NCBI GenBank assembly: GCA_947489585.1 | Contig: CANLEE010000006.1 | Span: 207,871 to 271,870, forward strand | From: an uncultured Psychroserpens sp. | GTDB lineage: Bacteria; Bacteroidota; Bacteroidia; Flavobacteriales; Flavobacteriaceae | Direction: 5' to 3' | Length of the DNA: 64,000 bases | In this document: piece by piece, positions 8,110 to 16,453 of the stretch | How the letters are laid out: each line of letters opens with the position of its first letter | Numbering within the stretch: the stretch's first letter is position 1 | The notes under the pieces: model-generated | What the model saw: only the letters and a program-made list of their open reading frames with translations | Told to the model about the DNA's origin: nothing | Database searches by the model: none | Translations under genes and position numbers: made by a program

Positions 8110-9180
8110 ATGGGCAAATATAAAAAGCTTAGTATTGCATTCTCTATTATTCCTCAGATTATCTTTCTGAAAATATTAGCCCACTACCCTAGTTTTGTTG
8201 AGTCTGTTTATAGTCATGGGATTTACATTTGGATTTCTAAGCTTATGCGTTATATGTTTGGTTGGCTACCATTTTCGGTAGGCGATATTTTATATACACT
8301 TTTAGCTGTGTATGTAATTCGGTGGCTTATTGTTAATAAAAAGCGAATCATTAAAGACACCAAGCACTGGTTTTTAGATGTGCTATCGGCAATTTCAATG
8401 GGGTATTTAGCATTTCATATACTTTGGGCTTTTAATTATTATCGCTTGCCACTTCATGAATCGTTAAACATTGAAAATGAATATACTACTGAAGAATTAG
8501 TAAATCTTACCAAACAACTAATAAAAAAAACTAATAGAATTCATTTAAGCCTTGCAGTTAATGATTCTACAAAAGTAGCCCTACCGTATTCTAAATCAGA
8601 AGTCTTAAAGATGGTACCAAATGGATACGATAAGCTATCAGAAAAATTTCCGTATTTAGAATATCAACCACGAAGTATAAAGCGCTCATTATATAGTTTA
8701 CCTTTGACGTATATGGGCTTTTCTGGGTACTTAAATCCGTTTACTAATGAAGCGCAAGTTGATGGTCTAATTCCAACGTTTAAGTTCCCAACCACTGGAA
8801 GTCATGAAGTAGCACATCAATTGGGTTATGCTGCTGAGAATGAAGCAAATTTTATTGGTAGTATGGCTGCTATTCATCATTCAGATGTTTACTTTAATTA
8901 TTCAGGTTATGCTTTTGCGCTTCGTCATTGTTTATATGAAACCTATAGACGTAATCCAGAACTATATACCGAATTAAAAGAACAGATAAACATTGGAGTA
9001 TTAAAAAATTATCAAGAAGTTAGAGACTTTTGGGATGGCTATCAAAACCCAACTGAACCTTTGTTTAAGGCGACTTATAACAATTTCTTAAAGTCTAACA
9101 ACCAAGCTGGAGGAATGGATAGTTATAGCTATGTTGTTGCACTTCTAGTAAATTATCATAAAAGTAACCCTATCGATTAA
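8110..9180 (+). CDS. DUF3810 family membrane protein with HExxH metallopeptidase-like motif
   Basis: A 356-residue protein. Three membrane helices lie in the first about 115 residues, then a soluble domain. That domain contains H232-E-V-A-H236, followed by glutamates in AAENEANF, a zinc-peptidase-like arrangement (HExxH plus downstream E). DUF3810 proteins are widespread in Bacteroidota and Firmicutes and have no established substrate. The promoter-like TATTTTTG is almost directly against the ATG, so the mRNA may be leaderless. Membrane-bound peptidase activity is inferred from the motif only. Confidence 0.85.
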   Translation: MGKYKKLSIAFSIIPQIIFLKILAHYPSFVESVYSHGIYIWISKLMRYMFGWLPFSVGDILYTLLAVYVIRWLIVNKKRIIKDTKHWFLDVLSAISMGYLAFHILWAFNYYRLPLHESLNIENEYTTEELVNLTKQLIKKTNRIHLSLAVNDSTKVALPYSKSEVLKMVPNGYDKLSEKFPYLEYQPRSIKRSLYSLPLTYMGFSGYLNPFTNEAQVDGLIPTFKFPTTGSHEVAHQLGYAAENEANFIGSMAAIHHSDVYFNYSGYAFALRHCLYETYRRNPELYTELKEQINIGVLKNYQEVRDFWDGYQNPTEPLFKATYNNFLKSNNQAGGMDSYSYVVALLVNYHKSNPID

Positions 9181-9260
9181 ACGTTAAAAGCTAAATTAAT
9201 TTTAGATTTTACTTTCTTAATTCTCTATCTTTAGAAAGAAATAATAATCAACCTTTTTAT

Positions 9261-12248
9261 ATGAATAAAATCAAGTACGCAATTCTTATGTGCTTGTGCA
9301 GTTTTGCTTTATTTGCACAAGACTACTTCCCCAAGAATGATGGTGTAAAAACCACAAACACAAATTATCAAGCCTTTACAAATGCCAAAATTCATATCAC
9401 TCCAACCCAAGTTGTTGAGAATGGTACACTTCTCATTAGAGATGGTAAAATCGTAGCATCTGGTAATCAAGTGAACATCCCAAAAAACTCAACTGTTATT
9501 GATTTAGCCGGAAAAAGTATCTATCCCTCATTTATTGATATGTATTCTACATTTGGCGTAAAAAAACCAGAACGTGCTCCTGGTCAAGGGAGAAGTCCAC
9601 AGTATGAACCTACCCGATCTGGTTATTATTGGAATGACCATGTCATGCCAGAAAATAATGCCATTGACAAATTTCAATTTGATGAAAAAGCAGCTAAAGA
9701 ATTAATGAAAGCTGGTTTCGGAGTTGTAAATACACATATCGAGGATGGTATTGTTAGAGGTAGTGGAGCTTTGGTTGCTCTAAATGCTAATGCTGGTAAT
9801 GAAGCTCGCATCTTAGATGCGCAATCTGCCCAGTATTTTTCATTTCGCAAAAGTGTGACGTCTAGACAATCGTATCCTGGTTCTATTATGGGAAGCATGG
9901 CATTACTACGTCAAATGTATTATGATGCAGATTGGTATGCAAAAGGTAATAGTAAGACTACCGATTTATCATTAGAAGCCCTAAACGCAAATAAAAATTT
10001 GGTCCAAATTTTTGGAGCAGGTAGCCGTATGAATGTGATGCGAGCAGATAAAGTTGGTGATCTTTTCGGAATTCAATATGTAATTCTTGGAGGAGGTGAT
10101 GAATACGAACGTGTGCAAGATATTAAGAGTACCAATGCATCTTATATTATTCCTGTAAATTTTCAGGATGCATATGATGTAGAGAATGCCTATTTAAGTC
10201 GCTCATTATCGTTAAGTGATATGAAAGCTTGGAATCAAGAACCAACAAACCCAAAGATATTGGCAGAGAATGCTGTTAAATTTGCTTTTACAACACATGA
10301 TTTAAAATCGCCAAAGTCCTTTATGGCAAATGTTAGAAAAGCTTTAGAATATGGACTTTCAAAAGAAAAAGCTTTAGAGGCTTTAACTACAGTTCCTGCA
10401 CAATTATTAGGTAAATCTTCTGAAATTGGCTCACTTCAAAAAGGGGCTTATGCCAACTTCTTAATTAGTTCAGGTGATATTTTTGATAAAAACACGACGC
10501 TTTATGAAAACTGGGTTCAAGGCCAAAAAACTGTTCTTGAAAACATGAACACTAAAGATATTCGTGGTGATTATGAATTTCGCTTAGCTGGAGATGATTA
10601 TAAGATGACACTTAAAGGAGACTTAAGTAAGCTAAAATCTGAAATTACTAGTGCTGGTAAAAAGCGAGGTTCGAAGGTGTCTTATGCTGATGATTGGATT
10701 AACATTTCAATGACATCAAAAGATTCAACGAATCAAGAATTTATAAGATTAGTTGCTAATGTAACCAGTGGAAATACTCTCAATGGAAAAGCCTTGTTTC
10801 CAAATGGAAATGAGATGACATTCTACGGGACAAAACTGGAAAATACTGACGACAGTACTTCAGAGGATAAAAAGACTGATAAGATGTCAGATTCTAAAAC
10901 AAAAGAAGTGGTCCCTGTCACCTATCCAAATGTAGCTTATGGTTTTGCAGAAAAACCAAAAGCTGAAACCATGTTATTTAAAAATGCAACAGTCTGGACA
11001 GGTGAAGATGAAGGTGTTTTGAAAAACACTGATATGCTTATTAAAAACGGGAAGATTGCAAAAATTGGCAAAAACCTTTCCGATGGAAGTGCAAGAGTTA
11101 TTGACGCTACAGGTAAACATATAACAGCTGGAGTGATTGACGAACATTCACATATTGCTGCAAGTTCGATTAATGAAGGTGGACATAATTCTTCTGCTGA
11201 AGTGACCATAGAAGATGTAATCGATGATGAAGATATTGACATCTATAGAAACCTAGCAGGTGGTGTTACATCAATTCAAATACTTCACGGATCAGCTAAT
11301 CCAATTGGAGGGCGCTCAGCTATTATCAAATTAAAATGGGGTGAATCTGCTCAGGATATGGTATTTGAAAATAGTCCTAAGTTTATAAAATTCGCTTTAG
11401 GTGAAAATGTAAAACAGTCTAACTGGTCGAGCTTTTCAAGATTCCCTCAAACAAGAATGGGTGTTGAACAATTATATATGGATTACTTTAATCGAGCAAA
11501 AGCCTATGATGCGCTAAAGAAAAGTGGAAAGCCTTATCGCAAGGATATAGAAATGGATGTTATTGCTGAAATCTTAAATAAAGAACGTTTTATCTCATGC
11601 CACTCTTATGTGCAAAGTGAAATCAATATGCTAATGAAAGTTGCTGATCGATTTGATTTCAATATTAATACGTTTACACATATTTTAGAAGGTTATAAAG
11701 TCGCAGATAAAATGAAAGACCATGGTGTTGGAGGATCGACCTTTAGTGATTGGTGGGCCTACAAATATGAAGTAAATGACGCCATACCTTATAACGCAGC
11801 AATTATGCATAATGCAGGTGTTGTGGTAGCCATTAATAGTGATGATGGTGAAATGTCTAGGCGATTAAACCAAGAAGCAGCTAAATCGGTTAAATATGGC
11901 GGAATTAGTGAAGAAGATGCTTGGAAATTTGTAACGCTTAATCCCGCAAAACTATTACATATAGATGATCGCGTTGGAAGCCTTAAAGTTGGTAAAGATG
12001 CAGATATCGTTTTATGGACAGAGCATCCAATGTCTATTTATACAAAAGCTGAAAAGACAATTATTGAGGGCGTTACTTATTTTGATTTAAAGCGTGATGA
12101 ACAATTACGATCACAAATAAAAAAGGAAAAAGCTGAGCTCATAAATCAAATGATGCAAGCCAAAAATAAAGGCCTAAAAACGCAGCCAATTAAGAAGACA
12201 GAGAAAGACCAGATGCACTGTGATTATTTAGACCATGTACAACACTAA
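9261..12248 (+). CDS. secreted tandem amidohydrolase-family protein
   Basis: A 995-residue protein with a signal peptide (residues 1-20, ending LFAQ). Two amidohydrolase-like halves are visible. The N-terminal one (about residues 40-430) has the beta-sandwich start and the IYPSFID turn, but the expected HxH metal ligands are replaced by MYS. The C-terminal one (about 570-975) keeps DEHSHIAAS with H629 and H631, plus CHSYVQSE, FTHILEGYK and NSDDGEMSRR, so it may be catalytic. Residues about 430-560 form a separate linker region. The family hydrolyses cyclic amides or peptides with one or two metals; the substrate is unknown. The next gene encodes a related, shorter protein, likely in the same operon. 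Confidence 0.88.
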   Translation: MNKIKYAILMCLCSFALFAQDYFPKNDGVKTTNTNYQAFTNAKIHITPTQVVENGTLLIRDGKIVASGNQVNIPKNSTVIDLAGKSIYPSFIDMYSTFGVKKPERAPGQGRSPQYEPTRSGYYWNDHVMPENNAIDKFQFDEKAAKELMKAGFGVVNTHIEDGIVRGSGALVALNANAGNEARILDAQSAQYFSFRKSVTSRQSYPGSIMGSMALLRQMYYDADWYAKGNSKTTDLSLEALNANKNLVQIFGAGSRMNVMRADKVGDLFGIQYVILGGGDEYERVQDIKSTNASYIIPVNFQDAYDVENAYLSRSLSLSDMKAWNQEPTNPKILAENAVKFAFTTHDLKSPKSFMANVRKALEYGLSKEKALEALTTVPAQLLGKSSEIGSLQKGAYANFLISSGDIFDKNTTLYENWVQGQKTVLENMNTKDIRGDYEFRLAGDDYKMTLKGDLSKLKSEITSAGKKRGSKVSYADDWINISMTSKDSTNQEFIRLVANVTSGNTLNGKALFPNGNEMTFYGTKLENTDDSTSEDKKTDKMSDSKTKEVVPVTYPNVAYGFAEKPKAETMLFKNATVWTGEDEGVLKNTDMLIKNGKIAKIGKNLSDGSARVIDATGKHITAGVIDEHSHIAASSINEGGHNSSAEVTIEDVIDDEDIDIYRNLAGGVTSIQILHGSANPIGGRSAIIKLKWGESAQDMVFENSPKFIKFALGENVKQSNWSSFSRFPQTRMGVEQLYMDYFNRAKAYDALKKSGKPYRKDIEMDVIAEILNKERFISCHSYVQSEINMLMKVADRFDFNINTFTHILEGYKVADKMKDHGVGGSTFSDWWAYKYEVNDAIPYNAAIMHNAGVVVAINSDDGEMSRRLNQEAAKSVKYGGISEEDAWKFVTLNPAKLLHIDDRVGSLKVGKDADIVLWTEHPMSIYTKAEKTIIEGVTYFDLKRDEQLRSQIKKEKAELINQMMQAKNKGLKTQPIKKTEKDQMHCDYLDHVQH

Positions 12249-12258
12249 ACTTTTGACG

Positions 12259-13569
12259 ATGAAAAACATAAATATAAAATTAATAGTTGTTGCACTACTA
12301 AGTATCTCTTTTGGGTTTGCACAACAAACTCCTGCTTCAAAGCAAAGCAAGACTATTGCTATTACAGGCGCCACAGCGCATATTGGAAACGGAACTGTAA
12401 TTGAAAACAGCTTAATTGTTTTTGAAAATGGAAAACTTATAAATGTGGCTGATATGTCTGGCGTAAAGCTAGATTTAGGCAAAATGGATGTTATAGATGC
12501 TACAGGCAAACACGTATACCCAGGATTTATTGTTCCAAATTCTACATTAGGACTCGTAGAAATTAGTGCAGTTAGAGCTACTGATGATGATGCAGAAATA
12601 GGAAGTTGGAATCCACATATTAGAAGTTTGATTGCCTATAATGCAGAATCTAAAATTGTTGAATCCATGAGACCAAATGGCGTATTATTAGCTCAAGTAA
12701 CACCTCGTGGAGGACGTATCTCTGGAACATCTTCTATTGTTCAATTAGATGCTTGGAATTGGGAGGATGCTGCTATTAAAGTGGATGACGGTGTTCATAT
12801 GAATTGGCCTAATAATTTCTCTCGTGGTCGTTGGTGGTTAGGTGAAGACCCTACAATGAAGGTCAACAAAAATTATAATGCTCAAGTGACTGAGGTTGAA
12901 AATTGGTTTAATGAAACCAAAGCTTATATAAATGGAGATAAATCTCCAAAGCATTTACCGTATGAAGGAACAAAAGGTTTATTAGATGGTTCAAAAACGT
13001 TATATATTCATGTGGATGATGAAAAAGGAATCACAGATGCCGTTAATTTCTCAAAAGCATATCAAATCAAATCGACTGTGATTGTTGGTGGTTATGAAGC
13101 TCATAAAGTAGCAGACTTACTAAAAAGAAACAATATCCCTGTATTATTACAACGCGTACATACAAGACCTAGCCAAACAGATGATGATTATGATATGCCG
13201 TTTAAATTGGCAAAATTATTAACCGATAAAGGTGTTGTGGTTGCCTTAGAAACTAGCGGGCAAATGGAGCGCATGAATTCTCGTAACCTTCCGTTTTATG
13301 CAGGCACTACAGTAGCCCATGGTTTATCCAAAGCGCAAGCTTTACAGCTTATCACACAAAATCCTGCAAAAATTTTAGGTATTGATGACAATTATGGAAC
13401 TTTGGAAATAGGAAAAAGTGCTACACTATTTATTAGTGAAGGTGACGCACTCGATATGAGAACTAATATATTGACTCATGCCTTTATTGATGGACGCCTT
13501 ATCAGTTTAGAAACGCATCAAACTGAATTATGGAAACGTTATTCTAAGAAATTGGAAAGTCAAGATTAA
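12259..13569 (+). CDS. secreted amidohydrolase-like protein, probably non-catalytic
   Basis: I choose the ATG at 12259, which gives a clean signal peptide (NIKLIVVALLSISFGFAQ), over the ATG at 12235 that overlaps the previous gene. The protein is about 436 residues. It has the composite beta-domain (GKHVYPGFIVPNST) and the C-terminal NPAKILGIDDNYGTLEIGK block of amidohydrolases. The HxH metal motif after the first strand is absent (VPNSTLG) and no DxxD metal aspartate stands out, so catalysis is doubtful. It lies 10 bases downstream of the tandem amidohydrolase and may form a complex with it or act as a binding subunit; this is inference from pairing. A terminator follows. Confidence 0.85.
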   Translation: MKNINIKLIVVALLSISFGFAQQTPASKQSKTIAITGATAHIGNGTVIENSLIVFENGKLINVADMSGVKLDLGKMDVIDATGKHVYPGFIVPNSTLGLVEISAVRATDDDAEIGSWNPHIRSLIAYNAESKIVESMRPNGVLLAQVTPRGGRISGTSSIVQLDAWNWEDAAIKVDDGVHMNWPNNFSRGRWWLGEDPTMKVNKNYNAQVTEVENWFNETKAYINGDKSPKHLPYEGTKGLLDGSKTLYIHVDDEKGITDAVNFSKAYQIKSTVIVGGYEAHKVADLLKRNNIPVLLQRVHTRPSQTDDDYDMPFKLAKLLTDKGVVVALETSGQMERMNSRNLPFYAGTTVAHGLSKAQALQLITQNPAKILGIDDNYGTLEIGKSATLFISEGDALDMRTNILTHAFIDGRLISLETHQTELWKRYSKKLESQD

Positions 13570-13586
13570 AAGAAAAAATAGATTAT

Positions 13587-13621
13587 AAAAAAGACCTGTA
13601 AATTCATTACAGGTCTTTTTT
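13587..13621 (+). terminator. bidirectional rho-independent terminator
   Basis: GACCTGTAA (13593-13601) pairs with TTACAGGTC (13607-13615), flanked by an A run and a T run. It separates the amidohydrolase operon from the convergent lipoprotein gene. Confidence 0.9.
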
Positions 13622-13638
13622 TATGCGTTTGTTATACG

Positions 13639-14442
13639 TTATTCAATCACTTTTGCGCCTTCTGGCTTCACAAAAAGAGATGCATCTGGAGCCTTGCTAG
13701 AAAGAGTGACGTTAGTAAACTCAACAGTGTTTCTTTTAGTTATAGGCAAATTATTCTCAACTGTGTACCAATCTATGCTTTCTGGCAAAATCATACCACT
13801 AATGGTTTGCCAATTATTATATCTGATAAAACGAAAATCTTTACTTTTTTCATCTTTACCAAAGGTTACAGTATAAGCCAACCACTCCATTTTACCAGTT
13901 TGTTCATCATAGTAAATGATATATTGATCATCAGGTGATACACCTACTCCTGCCTCATATGAAATTAAAATGCCTGGATAGGTTTTTCCTTCAAAATCTA
14001 AAGGTTTTGCATCCTCATATATAATACCATCATCACCAACAATAAAAGGCATCGCATAAAAATACATCATTAACCCTTTATAAAATTTTGCATTGCCTGT
14101 ATAAGCAATACCATCTTTCTCATTAACCCACAAGGTACTTCCATCATAACCAGAAGTATATGTTGGTGTATCAATGCGTTCAGCCCTTGTTTTTAAGTTT
14201 GTGGTTGTCACTTCTTTTCCTTTTGGTTTTTCCATAGTAAATACTAAACTATTCATAGCATTCCATGCATCAATACCACCATGAGCATCAAATATTTTGG
14301 TAATATCCTCAGGATAAGTACTAGTAGTAACATCTAGTTGTTCTTCAGAATAATCAATAGATTCGACAGTTTCAGGCTTTTTATTGTCTTTGCAAGACGC
14401 AAAAATAAGTAGTGCAATTAAGAATAAACTTTTAAGTTTCAT
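13639..14442 (-). CDS. lipoprotein, DUF6503-like
   Basis: A 267-residue protein with a lipoprotein signal (LIALLIFASC, cysteine at about residue 17). The mature part begins with an acidic linker, then FDAHGGIDAWNAMNSL and a beta-rich domain of repeated strands (GYDGSTLWV, GILISYEAG, YIIYYDEQTGKMEWLAY). This resembles the outer-membrane-lipoprotein-like fold of flavobacterial proteins annotated DUF6503; I am unsure of the number. No enzyme motif is seen. It is a single-gene unit on the minus strand. Confidence 0.8.
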   Translation of the reverse strand: MKLKSLFLIALLIFASCKDNKKPETVESIDYSEEQLDVTTSTYPEDITKIFDAHGGIDAWNAMNSLVFTMEKPKGKEVTTTNLKTRAERIDTPTYTSGYDGSTLWVNEKDGIAYTGNAKFYKGLMMYFYAMPFIVGDDGIIYEDAKPLDFEGKTYPGILISYEAGVGVSPDDQYIIYYDEQTGKMEWLAYTVTFGKDEKSKDFRFIRYNNWQTISGMILPESIDWYTVENNLPITKRNTVEFTNVTLSSKAPDASLFVKPEGAKVIE

Positions 14443-14493
14443 ATGTTTTAGTAATGGTTTTGTGCTTAGACGAAGTTAAAAAGAATAGTTTAC

Positions 14494-14520
14494 AAAAAAG
14501 CCTCAGAAAAATTCAGAGGC
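14494..14520 (-). terminator. terminator of the first T9SS cargo gene
   Basis: GCCTCAGAA (14500-14508) pairs with TTCAGAGGC (14512-14520) with one A-A mismatch. On the minus strand it is followed by six T (plus 14494-14499). Confidence 0.8.
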
Positions 14521-14550
14521 TAATCAGTTCAGCAAATATTGCGATTTTGA

Positions 14551-16311
14551 CTAATCTATAACGAGTTTTTTTACTGCTGTTTTAGCATTCATGTTGACTT
14601 TTATAAAGTACATTCCGCTTTGTAAATCTGAGATGTCAATAATCATTCTATTCTCATCGGAAATTTTATGTATCAAGATTTGTTTTCCTTGGATATCTAA
14701 AAGTGATAAGGTGCCATTTCCGAAGCCATTCGAATTGAAAGAAATATTAATAATGTCTTTTGTTGGGTTTGGAAATATAATAAATGTACTAGATTGTGAA
14801 GGCGTAATTGATAAGGTAGGGTCTGCTACAAATTCAGTTTCAAAAGTATTAGTAATAATAGGAGCGTTAAAATCAAAGAAGATTGAGGCAGTATTCGGAA
14901 TGATGTCATCTACAGCATAGTCCGATTTTGGTTTAATCTTAAAATGCACATAACCATGACTAGCTTCTGAATCATCCTGCTCAGCTGGCAAATTGATATT
15001 ATTAAATGTCCAAGTCAAATTAGTACCCGTTCGCAATACACTTCCTGAATGACTTAAACGCAAATTTTGGAATGTACTTGGATCTAGTTGGCTATCTAAA
15101 ACATCTTCAATGCTTATATTTATTGCATCGGCAGTTCCTAAGTTTTGAAACCTAATAGTGTAATACAGGTAATCATCATTAGTAAATTCATCGATGATAA
15201 TTTCTCGCCCATGAGATTCTCCTTTATCATTAGGGTCCCATGAACCTACAACAGTTTGATAAAGTGTTGGATTATGGTTATTTGGATTGACATCATTAGT
15301 ATCGGTAATATAATCTACTGAACTATTAATAACTTCACCAAGAGGTGTTTCGACTGGGCAAGTCAATGTTATTAAAACCGATCTACTTTCTGCAGGTTCT
15401 AAATTCAAAAAGTCTACAGATATACCTTCAGAAGTGATAGTTATAACATCTGAACCATCTCCGACTGCATCATTCATAACCATATTTTGATCTTTTATGT
15501 ATACTATTGTACCAGATGTGACAGTATTTAATCCATTATTTTTATATACAAGTTCATGTTCAACAGTAAATCCTGGTCTAGGTGGTCCAAAGGCATTAAT
15601 TAGCATGACTTCAACATCTTCACAAGTACCTTGCACAATAAGCTCTAATTCAACTATTGTGCTACATACATAGTCTTGAACTCTAGTTATGTTGGAAACT
15701 TTTGCATATATAGTTTGCTGATTAACAGTAGTATTTGTGTAGGGAGAACTCAAGGAATTAATACCGTCTAATGCATCTTGATAAGTTTCAAAAAACCTTA
15801 CGCCATAACCAAAAAATTGACCAGATAAAATTTCTGCAGTCTTACTAAATAAATTGAATTCTGTAAATCCGTCAGTATCCAAATCACAAGCAATTAAAGG
15901 TGTTGGTGATACTGCAGTTGGTGGTAATACAATTGCAAATGGGTCATAAGATGTTAAAACTGGATGTGTCGCAGGATCAATGGGGTCTGCTCTTCTCCAA
16001 ATGTCTTGTAAAGCATCTGAGGTTGAGGTTATAAAATTTTCTGGATTTGCTATAGGGTTCATTTGTGCAATAGCATCGTCTTCTGATGTATAATACGTTA
16101 GCGGAAAATAAAACTGTTCATTACTTTCTGGTATTGTGCAAAATCGAAATGGAAACAATTGAAATAGATCTACTTGTACTTCTCCATCTAAATCATCATC
16201 ACAAACATACTCCGGTGTTAATCCACAAGGAGGAGGTGGTCCACCTTGAGCTTGAACCATTAGACCATTCAAAACTAAAACAAATAATAACAATCGTAAT
16301 TTTAATAGCAT
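14551..16311 (-). CDS. T9SS-exported surface protein, shared C-terminal module (DUF7619-like) and sorting domain
   Basis: A 586-residue protein with a signal peptide (LLLFVLVLNGLMVQAQ). After it come two copies of the roughly 90-residue CDxDxDG repeat (VCDDDLDGEVQVDLF; ACDLDTDGFTEFNLF). Then follow a DUF11-like beta domain (FGPPRPGFTVEHELVYKN) and the conserved block from GSWDPNDKGESHG through FFDFNAPIITNTFETEF, often annotated DUF7619. The protein ends with the type A sorting signal FIIFPNPTKDIINISF ... DLQSGMYFIKV. It should be exported by T9SS and attached to or released from the surface. It is the last of three tandem paralogs read leftwards, each with its own terminator. Confidence 0.9.
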   Translation of the reverse strand: MLLKLRLLLFVLVLNGLMVQAQGGPPPPCGLTPEYVCDDDLDGEVQVDLFQLFPFRFCTIPESNEQFYFPLTYYTSEDDAIAQMNPIANPENFITSTSDALQDIWRRADPIDPATHPVLTSYDPFAIVLPPTAVSPTPLIACDLDTDGFTEFNLFSKTAEILSGQFFGYGVRFFETYQDALDGINSLSSPYTNTTVNQQTIYAKVSNITRVQDYVCSTIVELELIVQGTCEDVEVMLINAFGPPRPGFTVEHELVYKNNGLNTVTSGTIVYIKDQNMVMNDAVGDGSDVITITSEGISVDFLNLEPAESRSVLITLTCPVETPLGEVINSSVDYITDTNDVNPNNHNPTLYQTVVGSWDPNDKGESHGREIIIDEFTNDDYLYYTIRFQNLGTADAINISIEDVLDSQLDPSTFQNLRLSHSGSVLRTGTNLTWTFNNINLPAEQDDSEASHGYVHFKIKPKSDYAVDDIIPNTASIFFDFNAPIITNTFETEFVADPTLSITPSQSSTFIIFPNPTKDIINISFNSNGFGNGTLSLLDIQGKQILIHKISDENRMIIDISDLQSGMYFIKVNMNAKTAVKKLVID

Positions 16312-16395
16312 AGACGTTTTTTTTCAAAATTAATATTCTTATTTATAAAACATGGTATCGCAACAAGTAATCGTTTATTAATATCTAATTATAAT

Positions 16396-16431
16396 CAAAA
16401 AAAGACCTTAAAGCAATTTTTAAGGCCTTTT
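16396..16431 (-). terminator. terminator of the second T9SS cargo gene
   Basis: Plus-strand AAGACCTTAAA and TTTAAGGCCTT (16402-16430) form a stem that on the minus strand includes one G-U pair and is followed by a T run. Confidence 0.75.
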
Positions 16432-16453
16432 CAACTAAATATTTCGATTTGGA

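Noticed and set aside
12228..12509. Minus-strand open frame over the start of the second amidohydrolase
   Set aside because: Its translation is low-complexity and antisense to a well-supported signal peptide and domain.
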